From: Gordionus sp. m RMFG-2023
Lineage: Eukaryota > Nematomorpha > Gordioida > Chordodea > Parachordodidae
DNA length: 64,000 nucleotides
Direction of reading: 5' to 3'
Assembly: GCF_954871325.1 (NCBI RefSeq)
Contig: NC_088775.1
Coordinates: forward strand, 81,817,561 to 81,881,560
This document shows positions 23,480-36,886 of this stretch, piece by piece. The translations under genes were made by a program, and so were the position numbers. The notes beneath the pieces are model-generated. The model had not been told where the DNA came from, did no database searches, and saw only the letters and a program-made list of their open reading frames with translations. Position 1 is the stretch's first letter; each line of letters begins with the position of its first letter.

Positions 23480-24760
23480 TTCGTTTGTATTTTCGGAATT
23501 CAATATAATGCGATGCCCTGGAATCTTGAAGAAGCCTATGGTGTGAGTGCCAGAAGTTAACATTGTGTCAATTATTGTAAATAGTTCTTCGTTTTACGTC
23601 GATATAGCATCATGGTTTAAAGGGTGCGAGTGGATCTACAGAGTAAAGATTCCAGATTAAGAACTTATCACTCTTCCATAGATTGCATAAACCATCAGTA
23701 CGTTTACCATCTTGCGTTAAAAAGTCCGGTGCTAAAGTGAAGGAATTCCATCAAATTTCAAGGCACGCGATATAGATCATTAAATTTTATATATCTTAGA
23801 AATCTACCTATACTTTTGCAATGTGGGGGGTGGCGACCTTTTGAGTCAACAAGAGTCTGAACAAGTGAACATGAGTATGGTATACCACATCTCAATTAGG
23901 TCTGAGTCTGATGGTACGCCGTGCGTAATTGTTTGTAAATAGTAAATCAAGATTACTTGTAGGGAGAGTGCAAGAATTCACTACGTTTCCCATGAAGTTG
24001 AAAAGAAAAGAAAATGTTTCACAGGTTGACTTCTCGATTTAAGAAATGCAAGTTACCAACCAAGGGTAAATCCCAATTTTCTGCAATGACCTTGATATAG
24101 GATTGACCAGGGAAGATTACTTCAAAGGATTGATGACCTGAAAGATTATAAGATCTGGTTTATTTGTTAATTTGCTGATGATTGGTTCACATGATAAACG
24201 CGAAGATTTGACTCTGGCGGAGAGTAGGGAAGGTGATCGTATTACTATTCCACTTTCTTTAGTGGGTAGAATGACCTACAGTCAACATAATTCTCTAAAC
24301 TTAAGATTGACTATTTGTTCGGTGAATATTTTGATCTTTTAGTCATAGTTAGCAAGAATGGAAGGAAATTGAAAAATGGGTGTTGATAGTAAAAGAATTT
24401 TAGGAATTACAGGGTAATTCATAAGCAGGAAAAGTACTGGTGTGCGGGTAGATGCAGTAAGATCTCAAGCATTTGTATAAGATCTTTTGACGTCTCTGCA
24501 AAAATTTTAAAGAAGGAGTCTTCATTGCTTAAAGGTGACTCTAGATATGTGAGATATCTTTATCAGTACGGTTTACCCTGAAATTATTTTGAACAATGCT
24601 TTTTAGGGGTCAGTATACACTCTTTAGAGGATTTATTTTTAGACCTATGTCATATAATTTTAATATGTATATCGTCATGTTGTCTTGGTCGGGTAAGGCG
24701 GCTATTATTCCATCATCAATATACCATGAGTGTAAATCAAACTTACATTAGGTATTGATG
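23480..24760 (-). mobile_element. Decayed R2-like LINE copy, RT active site to endonuclease
   Basis: On the minus strand the order matches the LINE at 8040-11095: LHSWYIDDGIIAA near 24680-24735 (RT box), then TQDGKRTDG with a following KFLIWN near 23650-23740 (endonuclease core), then SVDPLAPF near 23625. Many stops and frame changes separate these, so this is an old, 5'-truncated copy. Confidence 0.75.
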
Positions 24761-25149
24761 TTCCCTATTATTTTATCTAATCTAAGATGTTTAAAAGAAA
24801 ATATAGTTGAAAATATTTTTTTATTTGAATGAAAATAAAAAAATTTGAGACATTATGAAATTGATAACTTAAAAATAGCATGATTTAGAATCTAAATTTT
24901 CTGCACAATAAAAAGTACTTAATATATACTCTATGCTGTCATTAACGGAAATTTCTGAAAAACCTTTCAACTAAATTTAGGTATATTTCTTATTCACTCC
25001 TTATTAAAATAAGGAGGAAATTCATGATTTTCCTGTCATTAAATAGTGGAGAATATTTTGATTTACCCTCATTCTTGATAGGCTATTTGCTTATATACAT
25101 ATGATTAGTCATTACTCAAATCAAATCCGAAAATACTAGTTAATTAATT

Positions 25150-25680
25150 ACATTACGGTTAGCTCCAGCATTATGTTGCTCCTCTCGGCATAACAACTAA
25201 GCTCTATCGCACTTCCCCTTTGTTGATTTTCTAAAATAATCGCACGTGGATGACAACCTCCGCAAAGCAATCATCATTATTTTACAAGTTTTCACAAAAG
25301 TAAACATACCTTCGACTGTGGAACCTGTAAATGTCCTCAATGAACGTTTTAAAGATACCTCACTACTTTAGTATAACTGCTTTTCCCTAGCCTCGGACTA
25401 CATTTTTATTGATTTCTCAACCAAATCAAATAATTATGACCTTGCTTTGACTCGCACTGATAGTTTATAAACAAATACTCCGACCTTCAAAATAAAACTC
25501 TCATGCCCATAGTTATACCAACACCTTGAGAATCTTTTAGGACGAGTAAAGCCTTGAAAAATAATAACTATTGATGGTAATCCAAGCAAGGGCTTTATCA
25601 ACGACTTAAAGAATGTCAATCTAATTTCCTGAGCAACGACTCCTCTCTTAGATGCCCTCGTACCTTTTTTTAAAATTATT
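25150..25680 (+). mobile_element. Decayed LINE fragment, endonuclease region
   Basis: Plus-strand reading near 25255-25330 gives RKAIIIILQVFTKVNIPSTV followed by EP, which aligns with the segment before the RPDG core of the LINE at 8040 (NTIIQHALKSAQIPSTLEP). The higher GC over about 500 bases fits LINE origin. No open frame remains. The orientation is opposite to the copy just to its left. Confidence 0.45.
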
Positions 25681-26386
25681 TATTTCGTTTCTTTTTGTAA
25701 TTCATTATTTTGGTCATCTCTTTTCGAATTTTTTTTTTGCCATTCCTTTTTAAGAATTATTTTTTTTATATATACACTCATAATTCTTATATCTATACAA
25801 TATATTTGTTTTTCTATTTTTTATTCAAGTCATAAATATGCATATCAGAGGTCTACAATGGGTTGGTTTCAAACATTAAGCAGGTGAGTGGGCGATTAAA
25901 AATATATTTTAAAAAATGGGCTGGTGAATTCTAAATAACTTCCAGGCGATAGAAAGACCGGGCTTATATTTATTAAAAAAATACTTTCTTTATTTCATAT
26001 TACTGCATATTTTAAAAATAAAGTATAATTAAAGAGCTAAAACCAATCAAATAATTTATAAACAGTTAAAAGGCGGGCGAGAAATTAATGAAGGAAATTT
26101 TTTTTTTAAATTTTATATACTGGCAAGTTATATTTTTAAAAAATAATATGCAAGTGGGGGGACTTAAATCTTTTTTAATTGAAATAGATAAAAAAAACAT
26201 CAATTATGTTTATTAAAATAAATAGGATTTAATAGCCTGAAGAATTTTAGTTTATACATTTACTTAAGATGACCTAAAACAAGCTGCCAACATTTTTAGG
26301 TGAAAAAAAAATTTATAAATTAAAATATTTACTTTTAATTTTCCGCAATAACAGAGGAAACGAAAATTACAATTTAAAAATAAAAG
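25681..26386. promoter_or_regulatory. 5' flank of the kynureninase gene
   Basis: AT-rich sequence before the kynureninase start. No recognisable promoter element stands out. A patch near 25860-25960 with repeated GGGC/GGGCGGGC-like words recurs near 26070, probably an old repeat end pair. Confidence 0.3.
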
Positions 26387-29300
26387 ATGAATGTCAATAG
26401 GTTAAATTCTATAGAAGAACTTTTAAACCAGCAAGCTGAATTTTTTTCGCATAAAATTGATTCGTTAGCGTTCGCAATATGCATGGACAAGATTGACCCT
26501 CTGGCTAAATTTCAGGATAAATTCCACATTCCAACAGTGAGTGATGTTTTGGAAGGAGGTATATTTCTGAATTTTAAAATATTTAAATAATAGAAACATT
26601 TGAAAGGAGGGTGGGAGGGGGGTCAAATGCCCTTTGGCCCTCTCTCTAAATTTACCACTGAAAAAATAAAACCCTAGAAAGTTTTTTTAAATTTGTCTTG
26701 TTTAAAACTTTCATTATAAAATATTAATTTGTTTCTCTATATATACATATGAGAAATATATAATTGTTATAAAACTAAAAAGTATTACATAATTCGAACC
26801 AAAATAATTTTAAGAAAAACATAATAGGTTCCTAAAAAGGAAAATTAGCGTTTATGTTTATTTGTATGTTCTGATTAATGTGTTTCTTTTTAGGAACCCA
26901 ATTATATTTTTCTTAAAATCATATTGGCTCGATTTTTATTTATTTAGCTTCTCATAATGATTTTTAATTTTATACAACTTTTTATATATCTTACATTAGA
27001 AACAAATTAATATTTTATAATGAAAGTTATAAATAAATATAAAATTCAAATTTGTTTGGTTTGAACAAATAGTATATCCTGGAATTTGTGCATATAATTA
27101 TTTTTCTGAACTCTATAATATAACTAGTTATGATCACGGTCCGATCATTAGTTCCAACAAACTGTTCCAACAAACTGAAGCAAGACCGAACTCGTCACGG
27201 TCATCAAAAAAAATACAGGCGCAGACCTAAAAAGACCGATCTATATATCACTTTCTTTAATATTTTGAGAATATTTGTTGAGCGCGGGGACATGTTCAAT
27301 TATATTCGTTATTTGTGGTTTTGAGATTTTATTAAAATTTATATATTATTTAGGTAAATTAATAATTTGGACTGTAATCGCTTAAAACCCATGCATGATA
27401 GAGATAATCCTGATTTTTAGAGAAAGTCCAGTCTAGTTGTGGACTTGTTTACCTATTATATTATGATTTAAAAAAATGGCATATTTTGGTTGTCATTTCT
27501 TTTTAAAAAAAGGCAATGTCACTACTAACTAAATTTTGCTATTCTAATAAAATTAACTAAGCTTATTGATCTATTCGAAAAAAATATCTACTCTTTAGCA
27601 TTATGAAATTGGCGTATTTTATATTTTAATTTCAATTATACTTTAGTTGGAATTGATAAAAATGCGCTCAAGAATAACACCGAATCAGATGATACGGCCA
27701 TCTATTTTAATGGAAATTCGTTGGGATTGCAAAGCAAATTATCTGAAGAATACTTGAATAGTGAAATGGAAAAATGGGCAAAATGGTTATAGAGATTTAA
27801 TAATTAATTTAAAAATTGGAAAGTTACCTACAAACATCTATTCCGCTTCCAATGTTTGTTATGTTATAACCCTTGGACTTATTTGGGAGAGGGGGGGGGG
27901 GGGGTATAAAAGGACATTTACCTCTTTGTAAATTTGTTTGCTATTTGGGTCATTATTTTAGTTTTTTGATTTAAGGAAATATATATTTAAAGTTTGTTAT
28001 ATCTCACTGTCTTTCTACTAGGGATAAAAAAAAGGTTTAAAAAATGAGCCTTTGTTATTTATGTCCGTAGTTTCAAATATATTGTTTTTATTTATAAACG
28101 GTATTCAAAATTTTGTCCACATGAAACAAATTTAGGATAGCTATGAAACTCTCCTTCTAGCGCATAAAAAAATATAGTATTTTTTTTTGCATTTGATTAA
28201 ATTAACGATTTTTCTCAAAATATTTAAGGTCTTAAATATTTTTTTAGGGGATCCATAGGATACTTCAAATCTAGGAGCCAAAATGATTTAATGTGGTCTC
28301 GCAGCGAAGATCACTTGAAAGAGGGGTGCGCAGACCTCATCGGTATAATTTATCTCAATAAATTTGTTTCAAATAAAACAATTTTAAGGTGCCAAAAAAG
28401 ATGACGTAGCCTGCTTGAATTCGGTTACCGTTAATTTGCACCTCTTATTTGTAAATGAACAATTTACACTAAAATTAATGTTTTAAATTATTATATATAT
28501 TTCATTATATGATATTAAATTGTTGAAACAATTTTCTTAATTGCATATATTCATAAAATGTTGATTTGCTAAAATTTTGTTTTAATTTTTTTTTTTTTGA
28601 TTTAGATATCATTTTACAGACCAACGAAAGAGAGGTTTATGATTTTGATGGAAGATAAGGCATTTCCATCAGATTTTTATGCAGTTGAATCTCAAATTCG
28701 GCTGAAAGGATATGATCCTAAACATACCTTGATATGTTTGAAACCAAGAGAGGTATTATTTTTTAAAAAAGTTGATACAATTATAAAAATTCTTTAATGA
28801 AAGGGCGAACACTGTCTTAGAAATGATGACATTATCGAAAATATTAAGAATCTTGGGAACAAAATAGCGCTGGTATTTTTAAGCTCTGTGCATTATTACA
28901 CTGGAGCACTTTTAGATATGGAAACCATTACCACTGCTGGAAAAATAATGGTATAGTATATGCAATAAAAATTTTACCTTATAAGCGATAAATAAAATAT
29001 TATTAATATATTATATTAAATAAGGGATGCTATGTAGGATGGAATTTAACTCATGGAATCGGTAACGTTAAAATGAATATAAATGATTGGAATGTAGATT
29101 TTGCGATATGGTCTTCTTATAAGGTATATTATATATATATTATATTGAATTAATACAAATATAAAGATAAAATTTTTAAGTTATAGCTTTATAATTTAAT
29201 GAATACTCATTATTTTAATGCCCTGAGTTATCAACTTTAAAAAATAAGTAATAACCACGAATATGGCCAAAATAAATTAAGCTATGTTATGACCTCTTAA

Positions 29301-32300
29301 TAATTATATAATAGCTATTATTATAGATAAAATTTTATCGTTACAATAAAAAAAATTTTTAGAAAAATTCAATAAATATTTTAATATATCATAAACATAT
29401 TTAAAATTAGTATTTAAATGGAGGTCCAGGGTGCATCGCTGGAATGTATGTTAACGAAAAATATAAACACAATGATTTCCCTAAACTTTTAGGATGGTTT
29501 GGTCATAAATATGAAACACGTTTTATAATGAATAATGGTGATATATTGAATAATTTAAAAAAATATATAGTATATATTTTTATTTATATATTTGTAGTAT
29601 TCGACCCTGAACCTAGTCCAGATATCTATAAAATAAGTAATAGTCCAGCCTTATATGTTAGTTTGTTAAGAGCATCGCTTAAAGTTAAAACTTGCTATCT
29701 TTTATTAAACCACTATTTTAGATATTTCAAGAAGCTACTATGGATAAAATTGTCGAAAAATCTTATTTATTAACAGGGTATTTATACTATCTCCTCAAAA
29801 CATCTTCTTTTTATAAAGTATGTTATCTATAGAAATGTTTTAAAAAAATTATATGTTTTTATTTATCTCCTCTTAATTCCTTTTTGGATAAATTCAAATA
29901 TTTGCATTTCCTATGAGTCATATATATTGTTATGACGATTAAAAGTTACATTATCGCGGACTGGACCACTGAATCCCGAATGATATATAGTTGGGCATAG
30001 ATTCCTTCAGGTGGATCCGATTGGTCTGTTATTTTTAAGCGAAGTTGATCTCATTCGTTCTATAAATAATAGATCGAAATTAGACTTTGTCAGACTTTCG
30101 ATCAGATCTCGTGGAACAAAAAAAATCTCGGAATGAGCTGGAGCTCTACTATAATGCTGAATTTTTTTTCTCTTTCAAAATCTCTCGTTAACATTTGGTA
30201 CATAAGATATTTATTCCTTTATATTTCAGTAGAATTTTTATTTCATTAGGAGAGATGGGGACATATTAAGCCCATGGGTAATAGCTAGATATGGCTTTTT
30301 TCTAAAGTATTAAACTCTAGGACTAATTTTTTTTAATGTAGAATTTTTATACGAATTAAATGTTTTTAATCTGTAAAAATAACTTTATATTTTTTTTAAA
30401 AATAAAAATTTATGAATGGTTTCATCACCCAAGGAACTATATAATGGAATGTAGAGGTGGGGGGGGGGGAGCTATGTTATAAAATATTAATTTTCTAAAA
30501 TAAAATAGGTATTATAAATACTTTAAATATGGATTTTCAAGAAATTTTATAATATGCCCAGAAATTATCATTTAAAATTTTTACATATTAACTTTTGGTT
30601 CTCACAACATCCCCCATGCTTAAATTCGCTTTTTTCTAATAAAAATTTCCTTGAAAAATGAAATTATGAAAAAGGAATTAGATATATTTTTTTACAATTC
30701 AAATTTCTTATTATAGAGAGGAAGGTACTTTTATTTTTATCACAACTTGCCTAGTTGGGCTAATAATAACTCCGACCTCCTCTTAATATGCTAAACAATG
30801 TTATACAAATATATCCTAGAAATATTTTGAAATTATAACGCCTGAAGACCCTTCGAAAAGAGGAAATCAATTATCAATTCTCTTCAATTCCTTCCTTGAC
30901 GTCAAAATGATCTATAAGGAATTGACAAATAATGGCGTCGTGGTAAGTACCTCTTACTAGTGGTGTTAAACGGCTCGATTTAGGTCAATTTTAAAAGCGG
31001 TCAGGTAAGATTTTAGCCAAAATAACATTTAAGCCTGAAGGGCTCATAGGTGGCCGAGATGTTTTAACTTCTATTTGCCATATCTCGATGCTTATATAAT
31101 ATTATTTTGGCAAAAATCTCAATCGGGCCGTTTTTAGAAATCGGACCGTTTAACAATACTACCTATTACAAATTTTTATATTGATAAGTTATTTTAAACT
31201 TCAATAATATTAATATTTTAGAAAAAAATATATATATGAACAGTTTTTTCTAATAAGATGAAATAACTTCAAGGATTTATAATTAAACATTAGTCCAACC
31301 TAGCATTATTTTAACATCATTGAATTAAGAAAGAAGGAAGGAATTATAAAATTCAAATTTCTTTCACTTATCTATTAATTTTTATATATAAAAATGTGTT
31401 TGGGATGATCCTTAGTGTTTATTCGATAATACATTTTTCGATTCTTTATTATTTTAACAAATTGTTCAGTACCTAAACTCAATTTTAGAATACTTTTTTG
31501 ATTTTTTTAAACAAAATTTTTTAGCTCTTTTTAATAAAAAAATTTTTAAACTATTTTGACAAAAATAAATTATAAAATGATGACTATTACAATATAACCT
31601 TTGTGAATTGAATTAGCTCTTAAATTACATTAAAATATTTTTAAGATATCCATTCTTAACTGTCTTGGCCAGAAAAGATTTTTAAAAATTTTCAAAATGA
31701 CTATGAAAATTGTCACTCTTGTGAATTATATTAGTACTGTATTATTCATAATATAATAACTTAATATGATTAATAATAAATCCAAATTTTTAAAAGAAAA
31801 ATTATAGTTATTTAATTTAAAAAACCATTATTGAAAGCAATTTATCGTAGAATGTCTTTCTATTTCTAATAATAATTTATCCATTTTAAAAAATAGGTTA
31901 CTATTATATTTTTAAAATACTTATCTCAATCAGATAATCATATCCAATTTGTCAATTTTTTTTTAAATATTTATCCACTTTCAATTTATCAACAGTCATC
32001 TTGATGTTTTTCCTGCTTTATAAAAATTACTTAATCCCCTCACCACATCTTTATTGTTTTTATAGATTCCCCTCCACCTCCGTTTTTTTTATACTTACGT
32101 ATTTTTTTCCCCGTAGATTTCTATTCTTAAATTTTTTTCCGACAGTTTTTTAGTTTTTTTCTTTCACAATTTTTTTTGTTCTTCCCATTACCATTTAAAA
32201 TTATTTTAACTTAAATGAAATTCAAAAAAAATACCGAAAAATTAAAATTTAAAATACAAAAAGAATAGGAAAAAAAGTAGACTAAAAAAATCACGTTGAA

Positions 32301-33315
32301 ATAAATAAAAAGATTGAATGAGGTAACAGGAATAAAAAAGTGGCCAAAAATTGAGTAATATAGAAATTCTAAAAGAAAATTAATAAAATTTTTAAATAAG
32401 AGTACTGAAAAATTTAGTTATAATTTTTAAAAAATTATTAAAAGTTATGCTCAAAAAGTGAGTTGAAAACACAAAAAAAATGAGATAAAAGAAAAGAAAA
32501 GTAAAAATGGAAAAATCTAAAAATATTTCATTATTTTTAAGATTCAAAAATTTTTTTTTAAAATATATCTAAAAAAAGTTCATCTTAAAAGAACAATTGA
32601 AATATTAAGACTTCCAAAAGAAAGCAATAAAAATCTTTTAGGCCATGCAAGCATAGAACTATGAACAGGTTAGATTTGCATCTATGGATATTTGAGATAA
32701 AAGCATTTATTAGAATCTCCTGTGTTATGAGATTTAGATTATTATTTTTTTAAATTATTTTTTCGTAATTTTTGCGTATGTTCTAAATCTTAGTTTAGTA
32801 ATGCCCTAGTAGATACTATAAATATTAATTATATTCATTATACAATAGCATCCTTATCATATAGCATTTTATCTCGTAAAGTATAATTTAAGGTTAAAAT
32901 CCTATATGTCATTTTTTTTTAAGTTTCGGTGTAAGACCTCATTTATTATAGCCACAATGTCGTTCAAACGATCGGAATGTGTCATTAAAAGATAACGTAA
33001 TTGTTTAATTTGACATAATGTATTTTGTAAATTATGTATCTTTTGAGCAACATCTAGGAGTTTCACAATATGCAATGGACGAGGTCAAGTTCAATGTTTT
33101 TAGAAACGATTGGAATAACTTTGATTTTATTTTTCCTAACAACTAATATACGTTAATATAATTTTATAAAATGATAATTTCTTTAATTAAAACAGTGCGA
33201 CATTAGAGAACCAAATGTTATCAGAATAGCTCCTGCTCCATTGTATAACACATTTAGACAAGTTTATAGATTTTGTTTTATATTGTCAAATATCCTGGTT
33301 AAAACCCAAAAATAA
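26387..33315 (+). CDS. KYNU: Kynureninase, 12 exons, 470 residues
   Basis: PLP-dependent hydrolase of the cytosolic kynurenine pathway; cleaves (3-hydroxy)kynurenine to (3-hydroxy)anthranilate plus alanine. Exons: 26387-26558, 27647-27785, 28248-28342, 28389-28450, 28606-28752, 28804-28950, 29025-29123, 29411-29537, 29598-29683, 29722-29817, 30820-30942, 33196-33315. All are GT-AG with phases that close exactly; the length is close to human (465). Family blocks seen: [58 protein letters not shown], the PLP lysine in IWSSYK (residue 287, the last codon of exon 7) followed by [54 protein letters not shown] and [13 protein letters not shown]. The start is the only ATG giving the N-terminal family pattern. 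No damage was seen, so the gene looks functional. Confidence 0.95.
26707..27028. mobile_element. Palindromic MITE in kynureninase intron 1
   Basis: The left end AACTTTCATTATAAAATATT is matched inversely at the right by AATATTTTATAATGAAAGTT. Closer to the centre the arm TTTTAAGAAAAACATAATAG is mirrored by a near-perfect inverse at about 26890-26930. The two arms together span almost the whole 322 bp. There is no coding capacity and no certain target duplication. Transcribed with the gene, it would form a long hairpin. Confidence 0.7.
29818..30819 (+). other. Kynureninase intron 10
   Basis: Contains a poly-G run near 30462 and a GC-richer patch near 29960-30120 with TGGATCCGATTGG-like words, related to the patch at 16215-16410. 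No nested gene. Confidence 0.5.
30958..31161. mobile_element. hAT-like MITE in kynureninase intron 11
   Basis: It begins TAGTGGTGTTAAACGGCTCG and ends CCGTTTAACAATACTA, an inverted pair of the same terminal family as the palindrome at 44533. The flanks CCTCTTAC (30950-30957) and CCTATTAC (31162-31169) match at seven of eight bases. It is inserted 15 bases after the 5' splice site, so the donor GTAAGT is untouched. Confidence 0.8.
31162..33195 (+). other. Rest of kynureninase intron 11
   Basis: About 2 kb of very AT-rich intron, with purine-rich and pyrimidine-rich stretches around 32000-32530 but no repeat ends, exon or RNA gene that I can support. Confidence 0.5.
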
Positions 33316-34344
33316 TAATTGTTAAATTTATTCTTTAAATTATAATATATGATATCTATGCATTATAACTTGTAAATATAAAGAAATATATCAGTTTATA
33401 ATTTATCTTTTTCATATTTCAAAAAATTGAATAAATAATATGAAAATATTATTCTATTATTTAAGCGAAAATAATTCTTAAAAAATCTTAGCCGTTCTTC
33501 TTGTTTAAATTTCTGAATTTTTACCATATAGGGGAAACAATCTTATTCATTTTTCAAAAACTATTTAAAAAATTCCTCAGAAAAACAGTTTTAAAATTTA
33601 AAAAAATTATTTTAGTAAAATTAATAGATTTACCCAAGTAGATTTACCCAAATATTTTATCTTATTTTTTGTAGTATTCTTAGGTGGTGGCTAAATAAGT
33701 ATATCAATATCTAGCAGGCTTTCGCGGCGGAAATTTGAGAGAGGTCAATTTTATAAAAAAAAAACATGGCATACCTGAATATTTTTCCTTAAAATAGAAG
33801 TAGTAATTTAATCAAATTATTTTAATAGTTCACTTTAGTTGGCATGATGTCATTCTAGGCTATCACGTTTACATCGCCAGGTTTGAAATATGCAAACTCA
33901 ATCTAACTACCTTTTTTTTACCAATAATTAAATGTTTGTTTAGTGAGCTTTTAATATACATCGAGGAACCACCGCGTATAAGAAATTAATGCCCAGATTT
34001 TATAATTTTACTAACTTGTTTTTTCGAGTCTAATATTATCTCGAACATTTTTTTAATTAATTTTTTTTTTAAAATTGGAAATTATTATGGAATATTTTGA
34101 AATAAAAATTAGCAAAATGTAGAAATATCTCTAAATTTTCCTTTGATAATTTCTAGTTTTATTTAAATACATAAAAAAAATTTATGTTATATAGATAGAA
34201 TATCAAAAATAATGTAATTTTTTTATCACCAATAATATAGTGTATATGGAATTGAACATACTGCATTATCATATCATTAAGACTTCAAAATATGCTACTT
34301 TATGATAAGTTATCATTAAATATAAAAAAAAATATAGTAAATAA
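33316..34344. other. Convergent intergenic region, kynureninase and actin 3
   Basis: Both neighbouring genes end here. The bases next to the actin 3 stop (about 34250-34344, minus strand) resemble the 3' flanks of the other two actins. Nothing else is recognised. Confidence 0.4.
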
Positions 34345-35427
34345 TTAGCATTTTCTGTGAACTATAGATGATCCAACTTCATCATATTCAGTTTTAGTTA
34401 TACACATAGATTGAAAGGTTGATAGAGATGCTAAGATTGATCCTCCAATCCAGGTCAGAAATTTTCTGTCATCAGGAGCTAAAACTGATATTGTAATTGT
34501 CGGTGGCGCCAACGCGCTTATTTCTTTTTCTAACCTTTCCTTCAATCCTGGATACATAGTTGATCCCCCAGAAAGCACAATATTTTTGTACAATTCTTTA
34601 CGAATATTCATATCGCATTTCATTATAGAATTATATATTATTTCATGAATGCCACCCGATTCCTTTCCAATAAAGTATGGCTGAAAAAATGTTTCAGGAC
34701 ACCTAAAGCGCTCGTCACCTATTGTGATAATTTTGCCATCAGGCAACTCATAACTTTTTTTAATTTCACAAGAAGTTTCTGCTAACGCCATTTCTTCTTC
34801 GAAATCTAACGCAACATAGCAGAGTTTCTCTTTAATATCTGCCACTATTTCTCCTTCGGTTGTGCCTCCCTTTTCTGACAAAATATTTTGCAAATATTTG
34901 GTTAAATCTCTACCTGCAAAATCAATTCTCGTGATAGCATGAGGTAGGGCAAATCCATCATAAATTGGGACTACGTATGAAACATCATCTCCCGAGTCAA
35001 CTACTACACCCGTACCCTTCCCCGATCCGATTAAGCCTAAAAGTTCCTGTATTCCGATATAAAAAGCTGGAACTTTGAACTTTTCGAACATAATCTCAGT
35101 CATCTTTTCTCTGTTAGGTTTAGGATTCAAGGGAGCCTCTGTCATCAACACGGAATATTCTTCGGGAGCTATTTTCAATTTGTTGTAAAATGCGTGATTC
35201 CAAATTATCTCTATATCCGCCCAATTAGTTATTACACCATGTTCTATGGGGTATCTTAAAGTTGGCATGCCGCTTTTAGTTTCATCATCCTCAGCCACGT
35301 AGCAATCTTTTTGCCCCGTACCCATAATAGTTGAGGAGAAAACAGCGCACGGGAATGCGTCCCCCGCAAAACCAGCTTTACATAACCCTGACCCATTATC
35401 AACTACTAATGTTCGAACTTCACCCAT
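34345..35427 (-). CDS. Divergent actin lacking part of the D-loop
   Basis: Intact intronless frame of 360 residues, clearly actin ([81 protein letters not shown]). It differs from the other two copies in ways that matter. About nine residues are missing where the DNase I-binding loop should be ([13 protein letters not shown] instead of [22 protein letters not shown]). The second nucleotide loop reads DSGDDVSY instead of DSGDGVSH, so the position of His161 is Tyr. Several residues before EIVADIKEK are lost, and the last Phe is missing. The D-loop mediates filament contacts, so normal polymerisation is doubtful. The long open frame argues for a specialised actin or a very young pseudogene. Confidence 0.9.
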   Translation of the reverse strand: MGEVRTLVVDNGSGLCKAGFAGDAFPCAVFSSTIMGTGQKDCYVAEDDETKSGMPTLRYPIEHGVITNWADIEIIWNHAFYNKLKIAPEEYSVLMTEAPLNPKPNREKMTEIMFEKFKVPAFYIGIQELLGLIGSGKGTGVVVDSGDDVSYVVPIYDGFALPHAITRIDFAGRDLTKYLQNILSEKGGTTEGEIVADIKEKLCYVALDFEEEMALAETSCEIKKSYELPDGKIITIGDERFRCPETFFQPYFIGKESGGIHEIIYNSIMKCDMNIRKELYKNIVLSGGSTMYPGLKERLEKEISALAPPTITISVLAPDDRKFLTWIGGSILASLSTFQSMCITKTEYDEVGSSIVHRKC

Positions 35428-36886
35428 TATAACAAATATTAAATAAAATAGTTTTTTATGATAAAATTTCCTAAATAACTAAGCAATCAATCGATCAAAA
35501 TAAAAATATAATTACATCACTAATTAAATATCATTGTTGCTTCAAAATTACTTCCAACTAATTTCCTTGGCTATTATTAAGGTGTTAGCTTCGATAAACA
35601 TTCATTTACATTTTTTTTTATCTATATCTTCTTTTTGCCATACCCCTTATTTATTTATGAGAGGGTGCGGGTCTAATTACCTTCCTTTACCCCCTATCCC
35701 CCCCCACTATCTTTTCGGCTTGTTTGGTGTAGTCTTGTTGTCAAATGATTTATAAATTTTTCTTTTTTTTATTCCTAGGTATTGTAAGGGGAAATTAGAT
35801 AGTTGCCTCATGGAAAGCATATACAATCACATTTTTTTTAAAAACTAAGTGATTATTTAAAAGGTTTAGTATTTGAAAAATAATGTATACAAACTAAAAA
35901 ATCGTCAAGGATTGTCACAAATAATTAAAGCCAGTGATGTTACTAATCTTTATCGTTTGGTACTAATTTTTTTTTTAATTTAAATTTTATTTAAGAAATA
36001 TTTACCTAAAATTTCTGCCCATAATAAAATTTCTTATCATATTTTAATAGAAAAAAAAATATATTATCAAGGCTCAATTCTTAGACTACAAGGATAGTAG
36101 TGGAAAATTTTTGAAAGAAAGAAGTCTCATGATTCATAATCTTTAATAATAATATCTAAAATTAGATTTTTTTTGAAAAAAAGTTGATATTTATAAAAAA
36201 TTTCCTTATGATCATATTCACATGATGAAGAAATGATATCATAAAATCTATAAGTTATGCAAAAGAGGAGAACGTTTTCATCCTTCAGGAATCGTTAATC
36301 TGTATATTATAAATCTCAATAAAAAATTAGTGGCTTCCGCTAATTATAAAGATAGATAAAATAATATTTAACATATCTATTCAAAATAAATAAAGTTTTA
36401 GCCCCAAATAGAATCATCCCAATGATTCTATTGAATGAAGTAAGAGTTTTGAAAAATACTTCCAGGTTTCAACAACTCCTAGAGAAATTTTTGCAAGGTT
36501 AAGAAAATTACATGAAAAAAAAATAGCTTAATGGATTTCAAAAAAATGTACGAATTTGCTTATTTTCGATAACTAAAATTTTAGCTTGGTATTTAAATGT
36601 AGATTTAGGATTAATAGATTTAATAATTTCTTTTTACCTGTCTAAAGTTTTTATGGGCATAAAGGTTCACCGTAATGATAAGACTTCGACATTTTTTTTT
36701 AAAATAATTTATTTATATTTGTTTGATTTACCATATAAATTTTGTTGTAATATATAGGTTACAAATAGTTCAAATATTGACATTAATAATTTAGTAATGT
36801 GGGATTAAATAAATATCATTAAAAATTTTAAGAAACCTAGTTCAAAATGATTGAAAGTTATCATTAAATTTATATATAAATAATTT
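35428..36886. other. Spacer between the two minus-strand actins
   Basis: Serves as 5' flank of the divergent actin and 3' flank of the next one. The 3' flank (36770-36886) shares words with the region after actin 1. No gene is seen. Confidence 0.4.

Noticed and set aside
29444-29773. 109-codon frame as one exon
   Set aside because: It reads through two short kynureninase introns (29538-29597 and 29684-29721). The family alignment is restored only when they are removed.
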